Of a stretch of 64,000 bases of DNA, positions 51,385 to 62,410 are shown piece by piece. Source of the stretch: Dugong dugon (Eukaryota > Chordata > Mammalia > Sirenia > Dugongidae); NCBI GenBank assembly GCA_030035585.1, contig CM057475.1, positions 81,145,834 through 81,209,833 of the forward strand, given 5' to 3'. How positions within the stretch are numbered: the stretch's first letter is position 1; each line of letters opens with the position of its first letter. A program made the position numbers and the translations under genes. The notes under the pieces are model-generated. The model did no database searches, was not told the origin of the DNA, and worked only from the letters and a program-made list of their open reading frames with translations.

Positions 51385-51800
51385 ACGTATATTTATGCAT
51401 GGGTGTTATTTAATGAAAATATAAACATATATGTACTATTTTGCCACTTGTGTTTTTCATTCACTATGTCTTGGAGATGGTTTCCCATAAGCATTTGGAG
51501 GTCTACCTCATTCTATTAACAGACTGCATAGAATTGCAGTAAATGGATGGACCCTCATTTGTTTAACGAGTTCCCTAGTGGTGGTTTCTGGTTGCTTACT
51601 GTTTCAAACAAATGTGCAGTCAGCATGGGGGTGATACCTGCATCTGGTTGCCACTGGCTAGCATTTCCATGATATTCAGTCCTAGAATTGGAATTGCTGG
51701 GTCAGAGGGCAGGAGCACCTAAAATATTGGTGAATATTGCCAGAGTGCCCTCCAAAGTGGATGTGTCAACACACGCACACTCCCACACACACTCCACATG
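51385..51800 (-). mobile_element. Old LINE-1 fragment, antisense
   Basis: TTTTTCATTCACTATGTCTT, TTGGAATTGCTGGGTCAGAG and TTGCCAGAGTGCCCTCCAAA have the order of an old L1 3' end in antisense. Family uncertain. Confidence 0.55.
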
Positions 51801-51934
51801 AAGCCCGTTTTCCAGTTCTTGGCTAACAAGGACCGCCTGCCATCAGCCTCGTCCACACGTTGGGGTTCTAGAGGGGTTTGGTGGTCTTAGTGATGCTTTG
51901 AAAAAGTGAGTTTTAAAAGTGGTTTGTCTTATTC

Positions 51935-52355
51935 TGGAAAAGGCAGAACTACAGAGACAGTGAAAAGATCAGTGGGTGCCAGCGATCTGGGGGGAGGAGG
52001 GAAAGGGATGACCAGGTGGAGCACTCGGCATTTGTAGGGCAGTGAAACCATTCTGTGTGATACTGTAATGGTGGACACGTGACATTATGCATTTGTCAAA
52101 ATCCATAGGACTGTACAACTCAAAGGGTGAACCTTAATGTAAACTATGGCCTTTAGTTAATAATAATATATCCATACTGGCTTATCAATTGTAACAAATG
52201 TATCACAGGAAGGCAAGATGTTAATAGGAGAAATAACGTGTGGGGGCAAGGAGGATGGTGAAGTGTGTGAGAACTCTGTCTACTTTCGGCACAATTTTTC
52301 TGTAAACCTGAGACTGATTTTAAAAAATGAAATCTATAAAAATAGTCTGTCTTTA
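51935..52355 (+). mobile_element. Old L1 3' UTR, sense
   Basis: AGATCAGTGGGTGCCAGCGA, CGTGACATTATGCATTTGTC, AAGGGTGAACCTTAATGTAA and CAATTTTTCTGTAAACCTGA match the sense 3' UTR of an old mammalian L1. Confidence 0.75.
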
Positions 52356-52579
52356 GCAATTCTAATTACTCCAAGCTACTAGTGTTTTGTGTGTATTGTG
52401 TGGCATTCCAAATGAAATAACAGGTAAATTCCATAACTGCTTGCTTGCACGTAATAAGTATTCAGTAATGCAACTCCTTTCCATCTTGAAGGATAATTAT
52501 CTGCGGTTATTTTTCAGAAAAAGGAAAGACTTGATTGAGGGTTTGTCGGGGAAGACGGGAGAGGGTCCAACCCTCGCCA

Positions 52580-52765
52580 GACTCCTACTGGGTGAGGACA
52601 CCACAGACATCGAGCAGGTGATTTTCCCAGCAGCCCTTGGAGATGGGTGGTGGTATCTGTATTTGCTGGTGAGCGTCTGGGGGCCCAGAGAGGTCAAAGT
52701 ACGTCCCAAGGTCACATAATATTTGAGGGCAGAGCCAGGTTAGAACCCAAAGCATGTGCGTTTTA
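52580..52765 (-). repeat. MIR SINE relic, antisense
   Basis: CAGAGAGGTCAAAGTACGTC, AAGGTCACATAATATTTGAG and GCAGAGCCAGGTTAGAACCC. Confidence 0.7.
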
Positions 52766-52786
52766 CTCTGCTCTAGTAGTTGTCCA

Positions 52787-52983
52787 GGAGCTCTGGTGGC
52801 ACAGTGGTTAAACACTAGCCTGCTAACTGAAAGGTCAGTGATTCGAACCCACCAGCTTCTCCATGGGAGAAAGATGACGTAGTCTGCTTCTGTAAAGATT
52901 ACAGCCTTGGAAATCTTGTGGGGCAGTTCTGCTCTGTCCTACTGGGTCGCTATCAGTTGGAATCAACCCAACAGCAGCAGGTT
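52787..52983 (+). repeat. AfroSINE
   Basis: GGAGCTCTGGTGGCACAGTG, GTCAGTGATTCGAACCCACC, GTCTGCTTCTGTAAAGATTA and GTTGGAATCAACCCAACAGC. Confidence 0.94.
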
Positions 52984-53856
52984 CTTTGTGTTCAGTGGTT
53001 GTCAAAATTTGCTCTGGGGAGTGGTGTGCTTGTGTTTGCAGCCAGGGCTCTGTGGCAACAATATTTGGAACCATCTTCTTGGTGCTGCTGAGCTGTAAGT
53101 CAGCCCTATGGGAACCACGGAGGCTATGTATGTAGATTTCATTGAAGCCTCCACTTACATGTCACTTTTGGAATGTCCAGCCAAAGTGTTTGGTGTTGTT
53201 TTCAAATTATTCAAGTTAGGAAATGAAACTGGAAGAAAAGCCATGTGCAAGCCCAATGCATTATTAATAGAGACAAACCAAAAAAAAAAAAAAACAAAAA
53301 AACAAAAACAACAGAAAACAAACCCAGTAAACTCTTTGGAAAAGTAATTTTAACTTTGATGTGGCCACATAGATTTTAGAGGGGAGATAGGTCATTTTAG
53401 ACAGAATTGCTTGAGCCTTCAAGGAGGCAGAGAAATTCATAATGAAGCCCAAAGGAAATAGTTTTGATAGACATAAACCTGTATTTTCCCCACTATTAAG
53501 TGGATCTCTTTCTGCAGCATGAAATAGTTGGTAAAATAGTTTTCTTGTAAGTGTTCTTAGCAGTGTGGGAATTCTTGAATGACAGCTTTGAGTCAAACTC
53601 TTTTGGAAACGAGGACTGGGAGGACTCGTTGGCCAATCTCCATCCCCAGGAGACCAGTGAGCTGCCTTGCCTTCAAATCCAAGCAGTCCCAAGTTCAAGG
53701 TGAAAGGACGTGCTTGTCTGTTTGGCTTTTGAAACTCCCACTTTTATGAAGCAGTTAACGGTTTGCTTGCTTCATGTAAATCAAGTGACAATTTTATAGA
53801 AGCCCAACTCCTCCTTATCATAAATACACTAAATGAATAAAATACTTAGCTTCAAA
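52984..53856. other. Unassigned sequence with A-rich tract
   Basis: A15 plus (CAAAAA)n at about 53279-53318. No exon or named repeat. Confidence 0.45.
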
Positions 53857-54041
53857 ACAAGTTGCTGTCGAGTTGATTCCGACTCATGGGACTTCATGTG
53901 TGCAGGGTAGAACTGTGCTCCACAGGGTTTTAATGGATCAAGCAGATTGCCAAGCCTTTCTTCTGAGGTACTTCTGGGTGGGTTAAAACCACCAGCGTTT
54001 CAGTTAGTAGCCAAGTGCTTACCCATTTGTGCCACCCAGAC
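53857..54041 (-). repeat. AfroSINE, antisense
   Basis: GCTGTCGAGTTGATTCCGAC, GGGTAGAACTGTGCTCCACA, TGGGTGGGTTAAAACCACCA and CCATTTGTGCCACCCAGA. Confidence 0.94.
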
Positions 54042-54461
54042 TGGCAAATTAGGAAAGGTATTTTATACCTAATAGGCTGTAAGGAATTTTAACATCTTGA
54101 ATGGTGACACCTGTTGCCCAGCTGTGATATTGCAACCAAGCTCTTGAAGACATGGCAAATACATGACAAATAGAAGAAGTGAGACAAGTTTTGGGAGTTG
54201 TAGACAGGGAGTCAGCTTTTCCCGATGTCTCTGGTCCTTAGAGGCTGCCATGAGTTTATGGGATTAGCTGAATTTCCTAAAATCCAGGTGAAACTCTCAA
54301 GGATAAACTACTGTCTTAGGCTGGGTTCTCTAGAGACACAAAACCAGTAAAACATCTATCTATCTATCTATCTATCTATATAGAGAGAGACTTATATCAA
54401 AGAAATGGCTCATGAGATTGTAGAGGCTGAAACGTCCCAAGTCCATGGATTAGGATAGAGG

Positions 54462-54711
54462 CTTCTGCCAATTCACGTAGCCGCAGGGGCTGGTGAACCC
54501 AAGATTGGCAGGTAGGAAAGCAGAGCTCTTACTCACAGGCTGTGAATATCGACAAATCCCAAGATTGGCAGGCAAGACAGCAAGGCTTCTCCTGATTCAT
54601 GTAGCTGCAGGGGCTGGTGAACCCAAGATCAGCAGGTTGGAGAGCTGGGCTCTGCTCACAGACTGTGAAGATCGACTAATCCCAAGATAAGCTGATAAGC
54701 TCAAGTCCTAA
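54462..54711 (+). repeat. 124-bp tandem duplication inside the LTR
   Basis: ATTCACGTAGCCGCAGGGGC (54471) and ATTCATGTAGCTGCAGGGGC (54595) start matching units, each going on to GCTGGTGAACCCAAGATYRG and a GACTGTGAA-type ending. Confidence 0.85.
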
Positions 54712-54877
54712 GAACCGGAAGTCAGAGGAAAAGGAGGCGGCCACAGGATCCAGAGCGAGCAAAAAGCCAGAATGTCTACTTATATTCTGATGCAGGCCAC
54801 ACCCCCAAGGAAACTCCCTTTCAACTGATTGGCTACTCCCAGAAGATGTCATCATGGGAGTGATCACATATAAACAG

Positions 54878-55380
54878 TGTCATGGATTGAATTATGTCCC
54901 CCCAAAAATGTGTGTATCAATTTGGTTGGGCCATGATTCACAGTATTGTGTGGTTGTCCTCCATTTCGTGATTGTAATTTTATGTTAAAGAGGATTAGGG
55001 TAGGATTGTAATACCCTTACTAAGGTCACATCCTTGATCCAATGTAAAGGGAGTTTCCCTGGGGTGTGGTCTGCACCACCTTTTATCTTACAAGAGATAA
55101 AAAGGAAAGGGAAGCAAGCAGAGAGTTGGGGATGTCATACCACCAAGAAAGAAGCAGCAGGAGAAGAGCATGTCCTTTGGACCCAGGGTCCCTGCGCGGA
55201 GAAGCTCCTATTCCAGGGGAAGATTGATGAGAAGGCAGACAGAGAGAGAAAGCCTTCCCCTGGAGCTGACACTGTGAATTTGGACTTGTAATCTACCAGA
55301 CTGTGAGAGAATAAACGTCTTCTTGTTAAAGCCATCCACTTGTGATATTTCTGTTACAGCAGCACTAGATGACTAAGACA
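54878..55380 (+). repeat. MaLR-type solo LTR nested in another LTR
   Basis: TGTCATGGATTGAATTATGT to CTAGATGACTAAGACA, 503 bp, flanks AACAG and AACAC (5 bp, one change). Sister of the LTRs at 9188, 42783 and 45101. Confidence 0.9.
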
Positions 55381-55639
55381 AACACTGAGAATCATGGCCC
55401 AGCCAAGTTGACACACAGTCTTAACCATCACAACTACCTACTACTCATACCTTCAACTGCCAGGGGATATAATATTAGACAAGTCCTGGGACGTTGTCCT
55501 ATCTGAATTCTTTACTGCTTTTAATAAGTCTAAAATATCACCCATTTGGGTCCATTATAACCATTAAATTCCTACAGAGAAAGTGTTTTCTGATGGTGTG
55601 GGGCCTCTTGGTCTTTGAAGGTCCTCGGCTGTCCTTAGT

Positions 55640-56098
55640 GTCCCTTGGCTGACATAATAAAATACCACAATTGGGTGGCTTTAAAGAAGAGAAGTTTATT
55701 GTCTCGTGGTTTTGGAGCCTAGAAGTCCGCATCAGGGTATCAGCCATGTTGATTCCTTCTCAGGGCTCTGAGAGAGCAGCTGCTCTATACCTCTCTCCTG
55801 GATTCCAGTGGCTGCCATGAATCCTTGATGTTCCTTTGCTGCTTACAGATGCATCTGCTTCTGTTGTCATACAGCATCTTTCCCGTATGTCTCCTTGTCT
55901 CCATGTCTGTTCTCCTTTTTTATAAAACACCACTCATAAGTGATTAGGACTAGAGCTAACCCTACTTTAGTATGACTTAACTGATAATATCTTCAAAGAC
56001 AGACCCTATTTCCCCAAAGAAGGTTGGCCACATTCACAGGCACAGGGTTAGGACTTAAGCATACCTTGTTGGGGGACCCAAGTCAATGCACAGCAACA
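55640..56098 (-). repeat. MaLR-type LTR, antisense
   Basis: AATAAAATACCACAATTGGG, GTCTCGTGGTTTTGGAGCCT, GTATGACTTAACTGATAATA, GGCACAGGGTTAGGACTTAA and GGGGGACCCAAGTCAATGCA. Old, edges approximate. Confidence 0.65.
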
Positions 56099-56219
56099 CT
56101 GAGGATTTGAAGGCTGCCGACCTTCAGCCTCTGGGCATGGCTCTCCCTGAGACCCCCGCAATGTCCGGCAGGAATCTGCTCTTAGCAGCTGCCTGGGAGT
56201 GAGGGCTGCCTGTGCTGTG

Positions 56220-56650
56220 GGGTTGCTGTTGGTGTGTTTTAGCGATACCGACTATCAAGCTTTAATCCTCACAAGCCAGAGTTGAGGATTCTTTCTGCTA
56301 GTTTCCTTTTATTATATCTTCTCAATATTACTTTGTTCATTTGTTTTCTTACAACCAATTGGGCTTTTCTTCAAACGGAGTTTAATAATGCAGAATCATA
56401 GTGGTGTGAATAACATGAAAAACAACGTGCCCCAAAGCTTATAAAAATAAAAGCTACTTTTATGAGGACAAGACAGGCAAGAGACTGGCTCTGATTATAA
56501 TTGCATTGTCAGAGCGGGAGGAGACAAAAGAAATGGAGTTCAATCAGTGTGGGAAAAGGAGCTTGATTTTCCTACAGGCCCCTGTAGCTCTGAAGGTGAT
56601 AGCCTCACGTAAGGTTTGTAAAAAGTCTTTGTTCTCAATCTTCGCTCCCT
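56220..56650. other. Repeat-free AT-rich block, weak conserved-element candidate
   Basis: About 400 bp without repeats: CTTACAACCAATTGGGCTTT, GTTTAATAATGCAGAATCAT and GATTATAATTGCATTGTCAG. No coding frame. Confidence 0.35.
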
Positions 56651-56704
56651 GAGGAGGGTAACGGGTGGCTAGTTCCCAGTGCCACCCCAAGTCAATGCCC
56701 TCAG

Positions 56705-57020
56705 TAAGGTTGTGGTTGTCAGTTGCTGTTGAGTTGGCTCTAACTCATGGAGACCTTATGTTCGGCAGAATGAAACGTTGCCTGGTCCTGCGCCATATGC
56801 GTGTTTGTATGAATCCGTTTTGTATGAATCTTCAAGTATGTTTGAGTCCATTGCTGTGGTTATTATCTCAATCCATAGCATTGAGGGTCTCCTTCATTTT
56901 CGTTGATGCTCTGCTTTACCGAACACTATGTCCTTTTCTAGCACTTAGTCTTTCCTGATGAAGTGCCCAAAGTAAGCAAGATGAAGTCTCGCCATCCTCG
57001 CTTCTAAGGAGCATTCATTA
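56705..57020 (-). mobile_element. RTE 3' fragment, antisense
   Basis: GTTGCTGTTGAGTTGGCTCT, GCCTGGTCCTGCGCCATATG, TTCGTTGATGCTCTGCTTTA, AAGTGCCCAAAGTAAGCAAG and TCGCTTCTAAGGAGCATTC follow the reversed RTE end. Confidence 0.85.
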
Positions 57021-57144
57021 GGGTTGGGGAGCTCTTTATTGGCAGCAATCCCTGATGCAAACACTGCCAAACAAACCCCTCAAGAAGACAAGAGTTTGGG
57101 GAGTTTCTGCTCCTTGGGTCCACGAACCATAACTTTCCAGTCTC

Positions 57145-57305
57145 TGGTTAAACCCATTGCCGTCAAGTCAATTCCAATTCACAGCGATCCTACAGGACAG
57201 AGTAGAACTGCCCCATAGGGTTTCCAAGGAGCGGTTCATGGATTCAAACTGCCAACCATTTTGGTTAGCAGCTGAGCGCTTAACCACTGCACCACCCGGG
57301 CTCCT
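57145..57305 (-). repeat. AfroSINE, antisense
   Basis: GCCGTCAAGTCAATTCCAAT, AGGACAGAGTAGAACTGCCC, GGATTCAAACTGCCAACCAT and AACCACTGCACCACCCGGGC. Confidence 0.94.
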
Positions 57306-57479
57306 ACTATCTAGCAATGCCACTGAAATTTGAACATGAAATGCTAATTGTGTAAAAGTTAAATAAAGACAATATATGGTTTCTAGGGGTATAGATGTAA
57401 ATGCATAAAAGCAGAAAAGGGCTTACTTACCTTTAGGCAAGGGAGAGAGGACTTTAGATTTATCTGTCGTGTTTAATTT

Positions 57480-57835
57480 TTTCAAGAAAATTTTTATTTT
57501 TTAAATCAAAGTAATACACGAATATGGCGTTCAAGCCCAGTAGTACTATCACGTCATTGACCAAACCAGCAGTTCTCCCTAACCCTCCTCTCTCTGGTTT
57601 GTTTCCCAGCAGCAACCACCTTCGTGTTTTTTCTTTTTTTATTTTTTGAGCTTTCTTCTGGCACTCAACTACATTTCTATAAACATGCTTGTACTGCTAT
57701 TTTTGGTGGTTCCATTTGGGATATTATGTATTGATTTTCCACCACCGAAGAGGAAAATTTAGGGTCTTCTCCTTCTCTCACATGCACACAATCGCTTCCT
57801 TCTTATCTTCCCGCTTTTCCAAAGTATCTACTTCA
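57480..57835 (-). mobile_element. Possible old LINE fragment
   Basis: AATTTTTATTTTTTAAATCA, AATACACGAATATGGCGTTC and CATGCTTGTACTGCTATTTT resemble an old L1 3' region in antisense. Uncertain. Confidence 0.35.
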
Positions 57836-57844
57836 CCATGTTTT

Positions 57845-58270
57845 AGTTAGTATAATGTCCGTATTGATATGAATATAATATAGTATAGTATAATCATATA
57901 TAATGCAATCACATGTAATAATATCACACAATATAATGTAATATAGTATAGTGTAGTATGAAGAAGAAAAGAACCCATTGCTGTCGAGTCAATTCTGACT
58001 CATAGCGACACTATAGGACAGAGTAGAACTGCCCTACAGAGTTTCCAAGGAGTGCCTGGTGGATTTGAACTGCAGACTTTTTGGTCGGCAGCCGAGCTCC
58101 TAACCACTACACCAGCAGCGTGTATACTATTATACTAGTATAGTATAGTAGAATCGAATCTAATCACATATAATATAATGTTAGTATTGACATCAACGTG
58201 AAAATAGAAAATAATCACATATAATATCAGTATTGACATTAATGTGGTAATGTGGGTATTATCTATAGCC
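57845..58270 (+). repeat. TATAG/ATATAAT-rich tract split by a SINE
   Basis: Imperfect TATAG, TATAATA and ATCACATATAAT units on both sides of the AfroSINE at 57970-58118. The right half shows a longer repeat, ATCACATATAATAT followed by a TATTGACAT block, twice (about 58167 and 58213). Confidence 0.82.
57970..58118 (-). repeat. AfroSINE, antisense, inside the AT-rich tract
   Basis: TTGCTGTCGAGTCAATTCTG, AGGACAGAGTAGAACTGCCC, GGTGGATTTGAACTGCAGAC and CTAACCACTACACCAGCAGC. Confidence 0.94.
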
Positions 58271-58372
58271 AAGTCATGTAATAGATTGTGATTAAATTTT
58301 TTCTTGTATATTTTTTTTTAGAGTTGAAAATTGCCTTTAAACTTTTTTCTCTTCTTATTCTTTTTAATAAAA

Positions 58373-58580
58373 AGGAGCCGTGGTGGCACAGTGGTTAAGC
58401 ACTCAGCTGCTAACTGAAAGGTTGGTGGTTCGAACCCATCAGCCTCTCCTTGGGAAAAAGATGTAGCAGTCTGCTTCCGGAAAGATTTACAGCCTTGGAA
58501 ATCCTATGGGGGCAGTTCTGTTCTGTCCTATAGGATCACTATGAGTTAGAATCTACTTGATGGCAATTTTTTTTTGGTTG
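58373..58580 (+). repeat. AfroSINE
   Basis: GGAGCCGTGGTGGCACAGTG, GTTGGTGGTTCGAACCCATC (intact B box), GTCTGCTTCCGGAAAGATTT and GTTAGAATCTACTTGATGGC, then a T-rich tail. Confidence 0.95.
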
Positions 58581-58884
58581 ATATTTTTTAATGTACCTAT
58601 TGAGAATTTATCCCCAAATCACTGGACTGAAAACTCTCTTCTCAATACATGCAAACACACTAGGTAGCCACTAGCTCCCACCACTCCCGTCCTCCCAAGC
58701 ACCTCCCTGGTGTCTTGGTCTGCCAGTCCTCATCCAGGTGGCTTGTGCTCCAGCTTGGCTCTGTGGTCGTCCTCGGACCCTCCTTCCTATCATCCAGGGA
58801 ATGGAGTGCCTGGTGTTGATGACTTTTCATTCTTCACCTGGACCCTCGGAGCACATTCTCCATCAGAACATGCACCTCTCTTCT

Positions 58885-59935
58885 TTGCTGTTGTTGTTAG
58901 GTTCTGTTGAGTCAGTTCCGACTCATAACAACCCTATGTACAACAGAAGAAAACACTGCCAGGTCCTATGCCATCCTCACAATTGTTGCTATATTTCAGT
59001 CCACTGTTGCAGCCACTGTGTCATTTCATCTTGTCGAGGGTCTTCCTCTTGTTCACTGACCCTCTACCTGACCTATCATGACGTCCTTCTCCAGGGACTG
59101 GTCCTTCCTGATAACATGTCCAAAGTACATGAGATGAAATCTCGCTATCCTTGCTTCTAAGGAGCATTCTGGCTGTACTTCTTCAAAGACAGATTTGTTT
59201 GTTCTTCTGGAGTCCACAACATATTCAATATTCTTTTGCCAACACCATAATTCAAAGGCATCGATTCTTCTTCAGTCTTCCTTATGCATTGTTCAGCTTT
59301 CGCATTCATATGAGACGATTGAAAACACCATGGCTTGGATCACGTGCACCTTAGTCCTCAAGGTGACATATTTGCTTTTTAACACTTTAAAGAGATCTTT
59401 TGCAGCAGATTTGCCCAATGCAATGCATCATTTGATTTCTTGACTGCTGCTTCCATGAGTGTTGATTGTGGATCCAAGTAAGATGAAATCCTTCACAACT
59501 TCAATATTTTCTCCATTTATCATGATATTGCTTATTGGTCCAGTTGTGAGGATTTGTGTTTTCTTTATGTTGAGGTGTAATCCATACTGAAGGCTGTAGG
59601 CTTTGATCTTCTTCAGTAAGTGCTTCAAGTCCTTTTCACTTTCAGCAAGCAAGGTTGTGTCATCTGCATAACGCAGCTTGTTAATGAGTCTTCCTCCAAT
59701 CCTGATGCCCCGTTCTTCTTCATATAGTCCAGCTTCTTGGGTTACTTGCTCAGAATACAGATTGAATAAGTATGGTGAAAGTGTAACCCTGAGTCACACC
59801 TTTCTTGATTTTAAACCACACAATATCCACTTGTTCTATTTGAACAACTGCTTCTTGATCTATGTACAGGTTCCTCATGAGCACAATTGTTTCTAAATTC
59901 CCATTCTCTGCAATGTTACTCATAATTTGTTATGA
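58885..59935 (-). mobile_element. RTE LINE, last ~1 kb, antisense
   Basis: Starts at the reversed 3' end (TCTGTTGAGTCAGTTCCGAC, ACAACCCTATGTACAACAGA) and runs into the reverse transcriptase. It ends near 59935 (TTCTCTGCAATGTTACTCA), so it is 5'-truncated. It matches the RTE at 38.9-41.3 kb from about 40.4 kb on. Confidence 0.93.
59428..59652 (-). pseudogene. RTE reverse transcriptase C-terminal piece, 74 codons
   Basis: MLAESEKDLKHLLKKIKAYS through LLGSTINTHGSSSQEIK is the segment after the YADD motif, the same as 40.65-40.88 kb in the other RTE. The preceding YADD is readable in another part at about 59660-59671 (CATCTGCATA). Stops and frameshifts around it show a dead copy. Confidence 0.9.
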
Positions 59936-60540
59936 TCTCCTTTTCAGCTCTTCTTTAGTTCTGGAAAACTATGTTATATATTTGATCATTTCTTTTTATT
60001 TTTTCCTATTCTCTCTTTCTGGAACTCCTATTATTTGAATGTTGGACCTCCTAGATGAATCACCTAATTTCTTACTTTTTATTTTCTATTTTCTGTGTTT
60101 TCCTTTTTGAAATATATTCTTGATTTTATCCTGTAAACCTTCTGTGGGTTTTTCTTTAATTCAGCCATCATACTTTTACTTTCCAAGAGTTTCTTGTTAT
60201 CTGACTGTTTCTGTTTTGTACAGTCCTGTTCTTCTTTTAGGGTACAACATCCCTTCTTACCTCTCTGAGGATATTGATTGTAGGTTTTTTGTAATTTTAT
60301 TTTATACAACATTTCTTTCAGATCCCTGGTTGTCCCTCTTCGTCTGGGTTTTATCTCCTATTGGCTTTGGTCGCTTGCATGGAGGCTTTTGTCAAGGGCC
60401 TCATGGTTCGTGGCTGCCTGTCCCATTGGTGTTTAAGAGAAAAGCACCAAGATGCTGATTGGAGCTTTCGTGTAGAGTGGAACTTTCTGACTGCTGGGTT
60501 CCATGTGGATTATCACTAGGACCTGGTCATTTTATTGGAA
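59936..60540 (-). mobile_element. Old LINE (L1/HAL1-like) coding relic, antisense
   Basis: TGGAACTCCTATTATTTGAA, GGACCTCCTAGATGAATCAC, AGAGTTTCTTGTTATCTGAC, CTCTGAGGATATTGATTGTA and GGCTTTTGTCAAGGGCCTCA follow a common old mammalian LINE in antisense. No frame survives. Family assignment is uncertain. Confidence 0.5.
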
Positions 60541-62185
60541 AGCTCCAAATGTCTGTAAGTCTGTTCTCCTGGGCAGGTCAGTGTTCCTAGAGAGGAATCC
60601 TCCACCTCCTGCTTACAGGGTGCAAGTTGGCTGCAAGCATTCAGAGAACCTGGGGTAGGGGTCTGGGAGCCTCACACTGAATGGCAACTTTTACTCAGTC
60701 CCCATGTTTTCAGTGCTTCATTCCACCCTCCTTTTCAGCTGGGCCTCGTATCCTCAAGACCAAGGCCCACTTGGTTCTTTCTTTCTGGAACGTAAGTGGC
60801 TTATTTTCTCTTGAGGTGGGGTGGGGCATTGTCTGACTCTGCGTGAGAGGGGTTTGGGACTTCTTGTGTGATATCTTGCATCACAGCTCCTGTTTTCAGG
60901 CACATCATAGGCTCACCTTCAGAGGAGTAGAGGCTCCCCACGCCCAGCCTCAGGAATTCTTGAGCTTTGTACCCCCTCCAAAAAAATCAAGAACGACTTT
61001 GTCTCCACCTTTCTGCACTCATCAGTGGAGAGGCTGACCTCTCATCAACCTGCATTCCAGCTGCCAGATGATGCTGGCTTCACCTATCTGCTGAGATTTC
61101 TTTATCCTTGTGAGTTATTCTTTTTGTTTTAATTTATTGTCATTTCATGGACTTGGGGCAGAAACAGAGAAAATAGTGGGAATTTGAGCTGCTAAGTCTA
61201 ACCAGAAGTCCTGTAGTACCTGGGAATACTGACTTATTCAAATGTGGAATCAACGCTGAGCTGGCTAAAAGGCAATCATGTGAACATGGGTTAACTTTAC
61301 CATTTTAGTTTCTGTGATCTTAGGACATAGTACTTCATGAGTATGATTTTATCCATGGCACAGAGTTTACAGAGTGAAACTATATACATCTTCTTTTCTG
61401 GCAGAAAAACTTGGACATTTGACCCTCAGGATGAGTTGAAGGTCAAAGAATACTCATGAGTTTACTTCCTCTGAATGAAGTGAAAATACTTTGCAGTGCT
61501 ACTGAGAGGTAAGGGACTTTCCATGTTGAAATAGCAGCATCTGCTTTATTTCTGAATGAATGGAACCTAGAAAGAAGAAACAGGAAAACGGCATTTTGGT
61601 CTATTTCTATGTTACCATCTGCTATAGTTTTTGAGACTCAAGTCAAAATGTTTTTTTCCCCTCCACATATGTATTTCCAAGTGTCTATCATTACCTGACA
61701 GGATATTTATCATATCACTGCTTCAAGTCGATATTCTGCTGTCCAAAATTCAACAACACCCCTTCCTCTTCCTGTGATTTTCTTTTGTTTAAACTCATAT
61801 TTTGACCTGAATGCCTTGTCTTATCCACGATAAAATAATAAAGCAACCCAGGTGGGAATCTTCCTAATCACTTCTTTAAACTTTTATGAGTAATGTGCAT
61901 GAATTTAGCGGTGCCCCACGGGTGAGTAACCATCATTGTTTCCATATACGCCGTCCTCTGAGGAGCATATTCATGCCAGAGTCCATAAAGGAGCTAGATT
62001 TGTGTCTTATAAAACTAGGAAAGGCACTACCCATCCCCCTCCACCCCTTGCCATTGGTTGTCGGGGTTACTGTTTGGGGACACTTTGTTTCTGAGTACCA
62101 GCCCTTCCCTTCTGCACAGGGTGATAATCCATTGATCTGTGGGTCTCAATGTGACCCTGACTGCCTCCCATTTCTCCCCGTTTAA
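60541..62185. other. Single-copy sequence, no gene seen
   Basis: No exon or named repeat recognised. Confidence 0.4.
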
Positions 62186-62410
62186 TGCCTGGCCCTTGCC
62201 TGAGGGCTGGAGTGTGGTGATGCAGGAGGTGATATGTTTGGCCCTATTGTGGCTATTGGGTCAATCCAGCTCATGGAGGGTTTCCCTTGTTTTCGTTGAC
62301 CCTCTACCTTACCAACCATGATGTCCTTTTCTAGCAATTGGTCTTTCCTGATGACAAGTCCAAAGTAAACAACAGGAAGTTTCACCATCTTCACTTCTAA
62401 GAGCATTCTA
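62186..62410 (-). mobile_element. RTE 3' fragment, antisense
   Basis: GGGTCAATCCAGCTCATGGA, TTCGTTGACCCTCTACCTTA, CATGATGTCCTTTTCTAGCA, CTGATGACAAGTCCAAAGTA and CTTCTAAGAGCATTCT. Confidence 0.82.

Larger units (their letters stand above)
54312..55432. repeat. Solo LTR with perfect ACTAC duplication, carrying a second LTR
   Basis: Outer LTR starts TGTCTTAGGCTGGGTTCTCT and ends CAGCCAAGTTGACACACAGT then CATCACA. It is flanked by a perfect 5-bp duplication ACTAC (54307-54311 and 55433-55437). It holds a (TATC)n tract at 54355-54378, a 124-bp internal tandem duplication at about 54462-54711, and the later LTR at 54878-55380. Orientation cannot be fixed; it is opposite to its relative at 36.5-36.9 kb. 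Confidence 0.82.
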
